64,000 nucleotides of DNA from Mayamaea pseudoterrestris (Eukaryota; Bacillariophyta; Bacillariophyceae; Sellaphorales; Sellaphoraceae), in the NCBI GenBank assembly GCA_027923505.1, contig BROI01000015.1, forward strand, positions 682,001 to 746,000, given 5' to 3'. Positions within the stretch are counted from its first letter, which is position 1. Every line of letters starts with the position of its first letter. The position numbers and the translations under genes were made by a program. This document shows positions 21,426 to 29,615 of this stretch, one piece after another. The notes under the pieces are model-generated. The model searched no databases. It had not been told where the DNA came from and was given only the letters and a program-made list of their open reading frames with translations.

Positions 21426-23510
21426 ATGGAGGATGCGATACCAGGGAGATCAAGCATTACAGTAGTAGTTGGAATGTCTCATGGTGGAGCTTCGATTCGA
21501 TGTCAGCGAAGAAGGCAGTCAAGTCACACGACAATAGCATTGTTTCGACTGATGAGCATGCTCGTGTCAACAATGATGCTAGTCGACTACGCATACGCAT
21601 GGAATGCGCCACAACATCCTCAATGTCGCGACCGAAAGTCAGTTAGACTACAGAATAGCAATCAAAGGTCTGATCAAGACGAAACGACGAGCGTTTTGGA
21701 AGATATACAACGAAAACTGGATCAGCAGCAGCGTCAAATCGAACAACTCTTGAACGTTGTCATTTCACAGCAGCAATCTACAGCAGCCTCCTTACATTCT
21801 ACAAATCAACAATCTCCAAGCTCTTCAGTCTCTTCTTCTCAGCATCAGCAATTACAACTTACGCCCATTAAGGCCATGCTCTTTATAGACGGCACTTGGC
21901 TCTACTACTCCATTTTTCAAAGACAAAGTGACAACACTTGCGCAATATCCTCGCGGTTTGGACCGCTTTGGCCGCTCACGCATCGGGTAGACTGGCAGGC
22001 ATTGACGCGCATTGTATCAAGATGTCTTATGGAGCAGCATCAGTCATCGGGTGTACAGTTCTTGTCAACGCCGTCTTCGTCGTCGTCACTATCTCAGCAC
22101 CAAGGCCGCGCCGTCGAAATCGTTCGATCCAGCGTCTTTACAAGCTACAAGGCCGACACACCAACCACATCGCTCCGATACAAAATGTTTGAGGAACTGC
22201 GTCACGCCAATTTTGACGTACACATGATGGAAACGGTCGGCAAGTCGGAAAAGTGCGTTGACATTCAACTGGCCGTGGAAATGTTGCACTTTGCCACGGT
22301 ACCGCACGCGTACGATGTTGCCGTCGTATTGACGGGCGACAAGGACTTTATGCCGGCCATGATTCGGACCCGACAAAAGGGACGGCAAGTGGCGCTTGTC
22401 TCTATGAAGCGAGGGTGCAATCAGGCGTTGGTCAAGACGGATATGCTCAAGGATTTTGACGTCATATGGTTGGACGACCATATTGAAGAGCTAATCGTTC
22501 CAAAGTCAATGGAAGAACTTCCTCATGGTCAAAGGTCACTGTCAGTTTTTACGTTTATGAAAGTGTTGAGAGACTACATTGAGCAATCGGGCGAGAAAAC
22601 AGTTTCTTCGCGCGAAGTTGGTCGGTACCTAAAGACGGTTATAATTGGTTCGACAGTCATGCTCGACGAGCTGAAGAACTCTTGTGGTGGCATTTACTTG
22701 TTTTTAAATCTCCAAGGCAAAGATGTATTTTCGGTGTCGTTCGATGACGACGCATCGGGAGACTCTTCCGTTCGTAGCTACAGGATTGGCTTGAAGCCAA
22801 AGACTGACACAATTTTGTTGGAGATGGCAGAAAGCGCCGACTTGTCGGCTGCCGAAAAGAGCTTTTTTGAAAGCTATACATTTGCGACTGAGGAGGAGCG
22901 GCCGACTTATACCAGCGCCCTCGGACTACAACAGCGAGCAACCGTGAGGCATCATTTGAGCAAGCTCCAAACGCCTGAATTGCACAAAGACGCGGCCCCA
23001 GATTACTCGGGGTACACCTTGCAGCAACTTCGAGATTTATGTCGGATGATGGGACTGCCAGTTTCTGGGTTGAAAGCAGCGGTAATTGAACGCTTAAATG
23101 CAACCAGGAAGGAAACGGTTGGGCAAACTAAAGAATGCGAAATGCGACTAGCGACGCAGCGGCGATTAGCGACTGGCGCAGAACAATCATCAACACAACA
23201 TATACCTGATACAACCACCCGCCATCTGATTAGTCTACTCAGAGAGTATATTCAGGCTAGTGGCGGTAAAGCAAGCTCGCGAGACGTCGGGCGATATCTT
23301 GCCGCTAATCGGTCATCGCCGGAGACGAAACGAAAGCATTTAGTGTCAGCCTTGCAAGAGCTCAAGGCATACTATGGGTCCCTAGCCAACTTCGTACAGG
23401 CCTATCCCGATATCTTGCTACGACTAGATGATGTGGACCGTGCCGGGGACGATGACAAGAATTTTGCTTTCTCAATTGGGTTGAACAAAAACGTGGGTGT
23501 GACGATGTAG
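21426..23510 (+). CDS. Plastid-targeted NYN-domain (LabA/PIN-like) protein with SAP and paired OST-HTH-like repeats
   Basis: 694 aa. Residues 37-62 form a signal peptide ending YAYAW-NAP, a plastid cleavage motif; the real start may be Met17 or Met43. A Gln-rich coiled coil follows (about 85-120). The NYN nuclease fold spans about 149-340, with acidic residues in MLFIDGTWLYYS, KCVDIQLAVEML and VLTGDKDFMPAM, the metal-binding positions of PIN-like ribonucleases. Two similar segments, at about 373-440 (RDYIEQSGEKTVSSREVGRY) and 598-665 (REYIQASGGKASSRDVGRYL), look like a duplicated LOTUS/OST-HTH-type RNA-binding fold. Between them lies a SAP helix pair at about 525-560 (YTLQQLRDLCRMMGL). An RNA-processing nuclease in the plastid is inferred. 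It shares its promoter with FNR. Confidence 0.8.
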   Translation: MEDAIPGRSSITVVVGMSHGGASIRCQRRRQSSHTTIALFRLMSMLVSTMMLVDYAYAWNAPQHPQCRDRKSVRLQNSNQRSDQDETTSVLEDIQRKLDQQQRQIEQLLNVVISQQQSTAASLHSTNQQSPSSSVSSSQHQQLQLTPIKAMLFIDGTWLYYSIFQRQSDNTCAISSRFGPLWPLTHRVDWQALTRIVSRCLMEQHQSSGVQFLSTPSSSSSLSQHQGRAVEIVRSSVFTSYKADTPTTSLRYKMFEELRHANFDVHMMETVGKSEKCVDIQLAVEMLHFATVPHAYDVAVVLTGDKDFMPAMIRTRQKGRQVALVSMKRGCNQALVKTDMLKDFDVIWLDDHIEELIVPKSMEELPHGQRSLSVFTFMKVLRDYIEQSGEKTVSSREVGRYLKTVIIGSTVMLDELKNSCGGIYLFLNLQGKDVFSVSFDDDASGDSSVRSYRIGLKPKTDTILLEMAESADLSAAEKSFFESYTFATEEERPTYTSALGLQQRATVRHHLSKLQTPELHKDAAPDYSGYTLQQLRDLCRMMGLPVSGLKAAVIERLNATRKETVGQTKECEMRLATQRRLATGAEQSSTQHIPDTTTRHLISLLREYIQASGGKASSRDVGRYLAANRSSPETKRKHLVSALQELKAYYGSLANFVQAYPDILLRLDDVDRAGDDDKNFAFSIGLNKNVGVTM

Positions 23511-23550
23511 TCCCTCATAGTCAGCATTCTACAAGATCTATCGTACACTA

Positions 23551-24250
23551 TTATTTCTTTGTGCAGACCATCTCGACCTGTCGTTGCTGAGTCTGCACCT
23601 TGAGAAAATTCACGTGCTCGCTGAAGAATTGCCTTGACGTCTGACCATCGCTCGGTGAGCCTGCTTGTGAAAGCAGAGTAAGACCCAGCAAGTGAATCAT
23701 TACTTTCAGGTGAGCCCTCGAACGAGTCAACTGTTCGATTTCGTACAAGCATTGGAGATTCTCTTGCAGGTGCTTCGGTCTTGGCTTTTACAGTCAGATC
23801 AGCGCATTTGATGGGACTGGGGTTGGGGTTGGGGTTGGTGGTACTTTGTCCGCGACAGGCGGCCAGCTATCCCGCTTGCTCGTTCTTTTAAGATTGGCTG
23901 ATTTCTGACCAAGTAGACGCTTGGGTCGATTGTCGACAATTAGCTCCGGAATTTCCGAGATGAAACGACCTTGACATTCTTTGTCGGAGTCTGTATCTGT
24001 TTGCGTAAACAGTCGCTGACTTTGGTGGTTGCATCACGTCTTGGACTATACACTGCAAAGCTTGAATCATCTTTGCGGCTGAAGCCGTCATGATTTCCGT
24101 CGAGCAAAGGGCACTTTGTTCCATTGATAATGTCGATGTCACCGTGCCTTTGAAGCATTTTTTCAAGCTTGCGAGCCAATTTGATTAATGCACGGTCGCC
24201 TTCTTTTGCAACGTTCTTTAATGGGTACGCATGTATTGTGTCCTCGCACT
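23551..24250 (-). pseudogene. Decayed or multi-exon gene fragment, function unknown
   Basis: On the minus strand three stretches with coding-like composition lie in different frames: KLARKLEKMLQRHGDID to about 24000, then GRFISEIPELIVDNRPKRL with a Pro-Thr run, then KCADLTVKAKTEAPARESP down to about 23555. The first change lies near 23990 without a clear GT-AG pair; the second lies in a CCAACC repeat (23819-23843), a likely slippage site. An AG preceding the first stretch could be a splice acceptor. I read this as a frameshifted pseudogene, but a spliced gene with unusual introns remains possible. No family is recognised. Confidence 0.35.
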
Positions 24251-24690
24251 GAAGCCCTACTCAGTATCAACGAGGTGTGGTGTGACTTGACCTTTGGGAT
24301 CATGTCATTAATTGCAAGTGGCAGCGCGGACAGCTTTCTCACGGTGGCATGGCACTGCTGTACCATATTAACTGTCACACTATTGTGGACCATACACGCT
24401 ACGGAGACGCTGCGCCCACGCGACTACCGTAACTAAGAGAGACCGATATCATAGACACGAAATTCTGTTGCTCCGTGAGTCTTGTTCCAAGCTAAAAATG
24501 TTCACGCTAATTATAAACTCATATGCCACATTGCGACTCAAGACATAGTACCATTTTTGTGGTCATAATCGATATTGTTGTGCTAAACGTATTCGTACAA
24601 GACCCAAGACGCTGAAGACAACTACCAGAATAGTTAGAGATTGCTATGTATGTCCTGGTCTAGTAGGTCAATTGTGACTAATTGCGTAGC
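24251..24690. other. Intergenic, no supported gene
   Basis: 440 nt upstream of the tRNA gene. A/T-rich; no domain-bearing frame or repeat was found. Confidence 0.35.
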
Positions 24691-24762
24691 GTCCGCTTGG
24701 TCTAGAGGCATGATACCTGCTTTGGGTGCAGGTGGTCCGGGGTTCGATTCCCCGAGCGGACC
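24691..24762 (+). tRNA. tRNA-Pro (anticodon TGG)
   Basis: A full cloverleaf can be drawn. Acceptor GTCCGCT pairs with AGCGGAC, anticodon stem CCTGC pairs with GCAGG around loop TTTGGGT (anticodon TGG), and T stem CGGGG pairs with CCCCG around TTCGATT. The A box (TGGTCTAGAGGCATG) and B box (GGTTCGATTCC) of the internal pol III promoter are intact. No intron. A TTTT run follows at 24763-24766, fitting pol III termination. CCA is not encoded. Confidence 0.96.
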
Positions 24763-26472
24763 TTTTGCCCCCTAAAACGATACTAACAAGGGTAAAATCT
24801 TTTTTCTATGTGTAAAAAAGAACGGGAGGTCCCAAGGAACATTTTGCTGGCTGTCTAATGCATGTTGTTGCACCATGCTTGGCCCTACCGGTAGAAGTTA
24901 GAAAAGATTTGGGTACCTTTCACCATTCAGTGTTGCTTAACCTTACCGTTTTTGACCAGCAGCAGCGTGCCGCTTTGCAACTCTCTGCTTGGTTGTATCA
25001 ACGAGTTTTGGCAAGCCAGGTGCCGTAACCTTTGACAATTTCAAACCAGCAGAAGCATGTCAGATGTGCAGTGTGGGCCATGAAGCGCAAGCGGCGCATC
25101 ACTACCGATGGAATCTGCAAGTGAAAAGCCCAACTCAATCTGGATGGGTCCAAGCAGGTCAAGGGAGTCCACTAAAACCAGACCTATGCACCGGCCGCAT
25201 ACTGGGCCACTATCCATCTCATCATAGCCAAGGCACTCCAACTCAAATAGCATACAAGGCAGATTGACTTCGTGCAGGCCTACGGAGGCCAAGTCCAACA
25301 CTATACACGTGGAGAATCCCAAGGCATCGAGGTAACAGGCGAGCAGCCAGGGGACTCCATCCTACACGTCAAAAAACACGTACGGGATGCGACTCAGGCA
25401 GAACCTGGAACGTGACGCGCCCTAACATGTTCAGGAGTCGCGCCTCTCGGCAGCAACAACATGGCCCTTGTTGGTAGGGTCTCGCTGGACAATAGAGCAG
25501 ATAGCACGCATGGTACTGCGACGAGACAATGCCTTGTTCGTGTTGTTTATGTAGTAGCGGCAGCAATTCAAGGTGATTTTGTACCGCTGGCGTTCATGTA
25601 GTCCCCACCAATCATAGCGTCGTAACAGCGCCGAGCCTTGACGAAATTGTTAAGTGTCGCAACCGTATTGCCCATCATTTTTTCTTTTGCAGTCCGAAGA
25701 TCTTATACTCATTCAATCCAGTGAACATTCCATTCACTTCTTCCTCCATGCCATTATCGCCGCTTGACGCTGATGCTGACCGTGACGCCATGCCAGACGT
25801 ATCTTGCTTGAGAGATGCGCCAGCTTGCGCTACCAGCTATTTAAACCCCGCAAGCATTTGACTAAGCTTGACAGTTTTGTCATTTACTGGCTTCTGCGAC
25901 TTGCTGGCATCATCTGCTGCGAGCGCTTTAGCAGGCTCCTCGGGCGACTTGGATGCAACCAATGGAGGCTGCGAATTCATTTTTACCCTTGCTCAGCATC
26001 TTTCTTGGCCTCGTTTAAAATCGTCGTTGTCCGCAAGCCGTACATTCTCTTCCGAAAACTTGGGAGTTTCGGAACTCCAGCCTCGTCAAGTCCTGACTCC
26101 ATTGCAAACTTTTCAATAGGCGTTATTAGAAAAATTGCAAAGTAGAGTTGATGGCATTCCCATTCGCCCTCATGGTGGGCACAATGGTTCGCGACATGCA
26201 GAGCAGAGGAGCGGATATTAGCAGTGCCGATGTTGGACACGACAAAATGCCTTGGCTATCAAATGAACAATAATGAACAAATGTAAGCGCGCGTGAGAAT
26301 AGTAACGTTTATGAGTGTCAAGGCAATGCAGAACGATACTGCTACGAGCGATATGGATGCGTCGTTATGTGAGGGGTCGCATTTGATCGTCCGTCGTCAT
26401 GGTCGAATTCTCGATGGACGAAGCTGTGAGGGCAAACAATAGGTTTCGAAGCAGTACTGGTGAGAAATCACC
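24763..26472. other. 1.7-kb segment between a tRNA gene and a copy of its 3' end
   Basis: This stretch is bounded on the left by the tRNA-Pro 3' end and on the right by an exact 22-nt copy of that end (26473-26494). Apart from the decayed ORF at 25675-26240 it holds no recognised coding sequence, and no terminal inverted repeats were seen. Confidence 0.5.
25675..26240 (-). pseudogene. Degenerate ORF pair, function unknown
   Basis: From the ATG at 25980 a frame with coding-like composition (MNSQPPLVASKSPEEPAKAL ... GLNEYKIFGLQKKK) runs to a stop at 25675, broken once by a TAG at 25837-25839. Just upstream, another frame opens at 26240 and ends at 25983 (SGLDEAGVPKLPSFRKRMYG). The two may be one gene split by a frameshift. 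No family is recognised and codon bias cannot be tested by eye. Confidence 0.3.
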
Positions 26473-26494
26473 GGTTCGATTCCCCGAGCGGACC
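26473..26494 (+). repeat. Orphan copy of tRNA-Pro 3' end
   Basis: These 22 nt match 24741-24762 exactly: T-loop, T-stem 3' arm, acceptor 3' strand and discriminator. The rest of a tRNA is missing upstream, so this is not a functional tRNA. It may be a target-site copy left by an integrated element or a tRNA fragment. Confidence 0.8.
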
Positions 26495-26734
26495 CTTCTT
26501 TTCGTTTCGACCCATCTAGTTTGTCTATGTACTTTATTTTGCGAGCATTGGACAGAATAGTATATTTGATACAAACTACTATGTGAATGTTTTGGTATCT
26601 CATGGCATATTCATGGTTTGTTCTCAACAGTGATTTTGCAGTTAAGAATACGAGCAGTGCGTTCGCTATACATGAGACGGATCCCCAACGCTATATGAAG
26701 CCAATGGTCAGTCCGCCAGATTTACATTCGAGTG

Positions 26735-26808
26735 AGGATGTGGTATGCTCGAAGAGACGCAGAGTATGAGGCAGGATGTGGCATGCTCGAAGAGACGCAG
26801 AGTATGAG
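26735..26808 (+). repeat. Two-copy tandem repeat, period 38
   Basis: The 36-nt unit starting AGGATGTGG(T/C)ATGCTCG at 26735 recurs at 26773 with one substitution. No coding frame is evident. Confidence 0.8.
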
Positions 26809-27114
26809 ACAAGCCTGCCCCGGAGGAATTCATTTTCTCCGATCATCTACGGCTACATACGCGGTAATGTATGCAATCGTTCAGAGATAATGAAGCTATT
26901 GTGCATAAATTGCAGGTGCTTGAATGCAGAAGTTACATTGCCGTTCCTTGAGTAGATCGATGAGTACTGAAAGTTGCTGGAAGGACATGGCTACAAATCC
27001 TCAGCCAGCAAGCCCGTGTCTGCATAAATCAGCTCATTAGCGACGTGCTGCTTCATCTAAGACGACAGGGACTTTGAGAGCTGTGCGTCGGACTCCCAGA
27101 AAAGAGCACAGATG
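26809..27114. other. Intergenic, nothing recognised
   Basis: 306 nt with no supported gene, RNA or repeat. Confidence 0.35.
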
Positions 27115-27603
27115 TCATGCGGCATCGGCTGCAAGACTGCGCCGCTGCGTCGGTAGCTGTCGAAAAGAATTCAATGACTCGTCATCTCCTTCGAAGATAG
27201 AAAGCTTGTCAAGCAACATAACAGTGATCTTTGATGTTTCGCAGGTTGAATTAAAGTCCTCAACACTTGATCGGCGTCTAGGCATTTGCGGCGGAGCTTG
27301 GCTTGATTCTGGATTGTCGATGCTGCCGCTGCAGCCTTTGGCGCGCAATGCTTGAAAAGGGAGCAGACACTTCACTTCAACGGACCTACGCCGTGAGGGC
27401 AAGCGTAAGCAATCCTTGGAGTGAATCGCATCAGGTGACCACCGATTTTCCTTCACTGCAACAATGTGCCTCTTGTTTTTGTAGCGCGGCAACGTTGGTT
27501 TTGAGAAGGCATGTGTATGCAAGCGAGCATTGTCAAACACAACGCTTATCCGGCGCGCGTCAATCCCTTTGCTAATCAGGAGTTCATTGACGAAGGAAGG
27601 CAT
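27115..27603 (-). CDS. Hypothetical protein with repeated basic-RRxS motifs
   Basis: 162 aa. A spaced motif appears three times: LPSRRRSVE, MPRRRSSVED and LPTQRRSLA, each Pro plus a basic cluster ending in a Ser that resembles a basophilic kinase or 14-3-3 site. The stretch before the first (KENRWSPDAIHSKD) and the regular spacing resemble a loosely defined group of repeat proteins I have seen in diatoms, without known function. No membrane segment or signal. It could be the last exon of a longer gene. Confidence 0.5.
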   Translation of the reverse strand: MPSFVNELLISKGIDARRISVVFDNARLHTHAFSKPTLPRYKNKRHIVAVKENRWSPDAIHSKDCLRLPSRRRSVEVKCLLPFQALRAKGCSGSIDNPESSQAPPQMPRRRSSVEDFNSTCETSKITVMLLDKLSIFEGDDESLNSFRQLPTQRRSLAADAA

Positions 27604-28128
27604 GTCTCGATAAAAATTTGATATCTATGTGTGCACCGCGTGAATTATGAGATTCGTACCTAGGCAGGTAGAATGATCAGATAAATCTATTGCACCATCG
27701 AACATGAATCATCAACTGCAATCGACTTGAATCGACTTCTTGCTTGCTCGTGAAACTCCAGTCATTGTGACTTGAAGGATAGTCCGGGACATTCTTCTTG
27801 GGCCTGTGGCTATAGCTTCTGACGCCCAAGAACTCATCCTCAATCTTCCTCGACGTTCGCAAAAGGTAGTGACGCACGATCAACTGCCTCATTGATTGCT
27901 TTTCTTTGGTTGTTTTTCCAGGGGCAATAGGATATTGGGAGGGACAATTGACACTATTTCGAAATGCGTTTGTCTCTTTCAAGTGTCTTGCCTTGCTTTG
28001 ATCGTGCGAGTATGTACTGATCGCCTCCGATGGAGTTATGGAGCGACGGAAGCTTTTAGTGCGGATAGTATAGTACCAGTATGATCTCTTTACGTGTTTA
28101 TGTTTATATGTAGGCAGTGCAATATTTA
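27604..28128. other. Intergenic, one doubtful minus-strand ORF
   Basis: A 170-codon minus-strand frame (27677-28189) overlaps the 3' end of the next gene and has no recognisable feature. It is not annotated as a gene. No RNA or repeat was seen. Confidence 0.35.
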
Positions 28129-29103
28129 CTAGGAGTACAGTGTTAAACGATCGATTCTCGCCCCAACTCGTTGGGTTCCAAGTTCCCACCTGCGCAAGTC
28201 GCTAAATGTAAATCCAAGACCGACTCCGCCACCTCCTCCAAGAGCAGTCAGTTGTCCGCACGTGGGACAGAGTACATAATCCAGATTCTGAATGCTAGTC
28301 AGCTCAACCTTGCAAGCCTGGCAGGGTGACGCCTGGTAAAAGTCTCGCTGCAGGCAGCTCCACGTTTCCTGCGCACCTCGCACCTTGGCCATGACGCCGG
28401 GACGAATCTCGACGGTGCGCTGAAAGGGTAGCGAAAGGGTTGGTGCCTTGGAATCAGGTCCAAGCTTGTTTCTGCGCGGCACACTCAAGCTCATATTGTT
28501 CAGTTGCGTGTTGACACTCACTTGGCGATGGTAGCTAGGAGGCGTGTCAATGTGACTTGTCGAATCCCAAAAGGGATTGCTGTCGCCGCGCAGGTTGCGA
28601 GTAGGCAAAGGTGCGTTTCGGGAGGCAACCTCGGAAGTGAAAGCACTGAATCGAGCATTCTGGTGTTGCTGTTGGCTTATGGAAGTCGACAAAGGCGGAA
28701 CGCCAGTGTTTTCTACTGAACCTGAGCGTCGTGGGAGGGAAGGTGGAAGGTCTGTGCTGGGGATAGTTGGCGACTTTGATTGACCTCGAATCGGCGATGC
28801 AGGAGAGAGGTTGGACGGACGAAAGAAGCGGTATTGGGTTTCGTCCTGCTCGCGATTGTTGCAGGACTGGTCGACGAATCGAGGACTGAATGTTGCGTTC
28901 TTTGTATCGTCCACTTCATTATGGTGTCGCTCGAGGGCTATTCGGAGATCATCGAGCTTGCGCTTGCTCGTCGCTCTTGTAGTGAATCCGAGCGCCGCAT
29001 TGGACTTGCGGATCATAGACGAGTGATCGAAAGGACTGAGCTTGCTGGCACTCTGTCGCTTCGTGCAAGACAGGAGCTTGCTCATGGACGAAGTCTTCTT
29101 CAT
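28129..29103 (-). CDS. Protein with C-terminal CxxC zinc-ribbon-like domain (diatom family, unknown function)
   Basis: 324 aa from the ATG at 29103; the frame stays open upstream to 29238 but that part lacks character. The first 210 residues are Ser/Pro-rich and probably disordered. The C-terminal block reads TVEIRPGVMAKVRGAQETW, then SPCQACKVELTSIQNLDYVL and CPTCGQLTALGG. Two CxxC pairs 20 residues apart indicate a zinc ribbon. I recall the combination of RPG, ETW and YVLCPxC from numerous uncharacterised diatom proteins (memory only). No enzymatic motif is present. Confidence 0.72.
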   Translation of the reverse strand: MKKTSSMSKLLSCTKRQSASKLSPFDHSSMIRKSNAALGFTTRATSKRKLDDLRIALERHHNEVDDTKNATFSPRFVDQSCNNREQDETQYRFFRPSNLSPASPIRGQSKSPTIPSTDLPPSLPRRSGSVENTGVPPLSTSISQQQHQNARFSAFTSEVASRNAPLPTRNLRGDSNPFWDSTSHIDTPPSYHRQVSVNTQLNNMSLSVPRRNKLGPDSKAPTLSLPFQRTVEIRPGVMAKVRGAQETWSCLQRDFYQASPCQACKVELTSIQNLDYVLCPTCGQLTALGGGGGVGLGFTFSDLRRWELGTQRVGARIDRLTLYS

Positions 29104-29615
29104 GTTCAGCTTTTTCAATGCAATGGAAAATGTATGAATGCTCCGGAGGATTTGTGAGGCGCTATGGATCGGCAATTGTCCAAAATGAGACGCAAGGAAC
29201 TCGAACAGGAAGGCTCGAAGAAAAATGACAAAATGCACCCTTGGAGTTTAACATGACGTCCAAACCGAACCCAGCCGAGTCGAAGATAGTCTTCAACTTG
29301 AAGTAGGCGTCAACTGAAACAGGAAGCTGATGACAACCATCTGTTATTGTGTCGATTGGAGGAACCATTGGAAGCCAAATCTAATCCAAAAGCAACTTGG
29401 CGGGATCGTCAACCTATGCCCCCAGGCCATTGCGATGCCAGAGGCATTCTTTCAAATGGCATTGGAACAACCGGCCGTTCAGGAGGATCCTTTCCAAAAC
29501 TAACCTACTCCGCATAGTATATACGTACTCCGTCATTTGCTAACCTACGAGTCTACATCATACTCCTAGAAATGTTTCCAAAAGATACTAGCACGTGGTT
29601 GCTGAATTGAAGTCT
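29104..29615. other. Intergenic, no supported gene
   Basis: About 510 nt between the zinc-ribbon gene start and the 3' end of the P5B ATPase gene. It contains the likely promoter of the former; no other feature was seen. Confidence 0.35.

Noticed and set aside
26440-26494. A second tRNA gene at the orphan 3' end
   Set aside because: Only the T-loop, the 3' T-stem arm and the 3' acceptor strand match; no 5' acceptor strand, D arm or anticodon stem can be paired upstream.
27677-28189. A 170-codon minus-strand ORF
   Set aside because: No recognisable domain, overlap with the 3' end of the zinc-ribbon gene, and basic low-information composition. It was left as unsupported.
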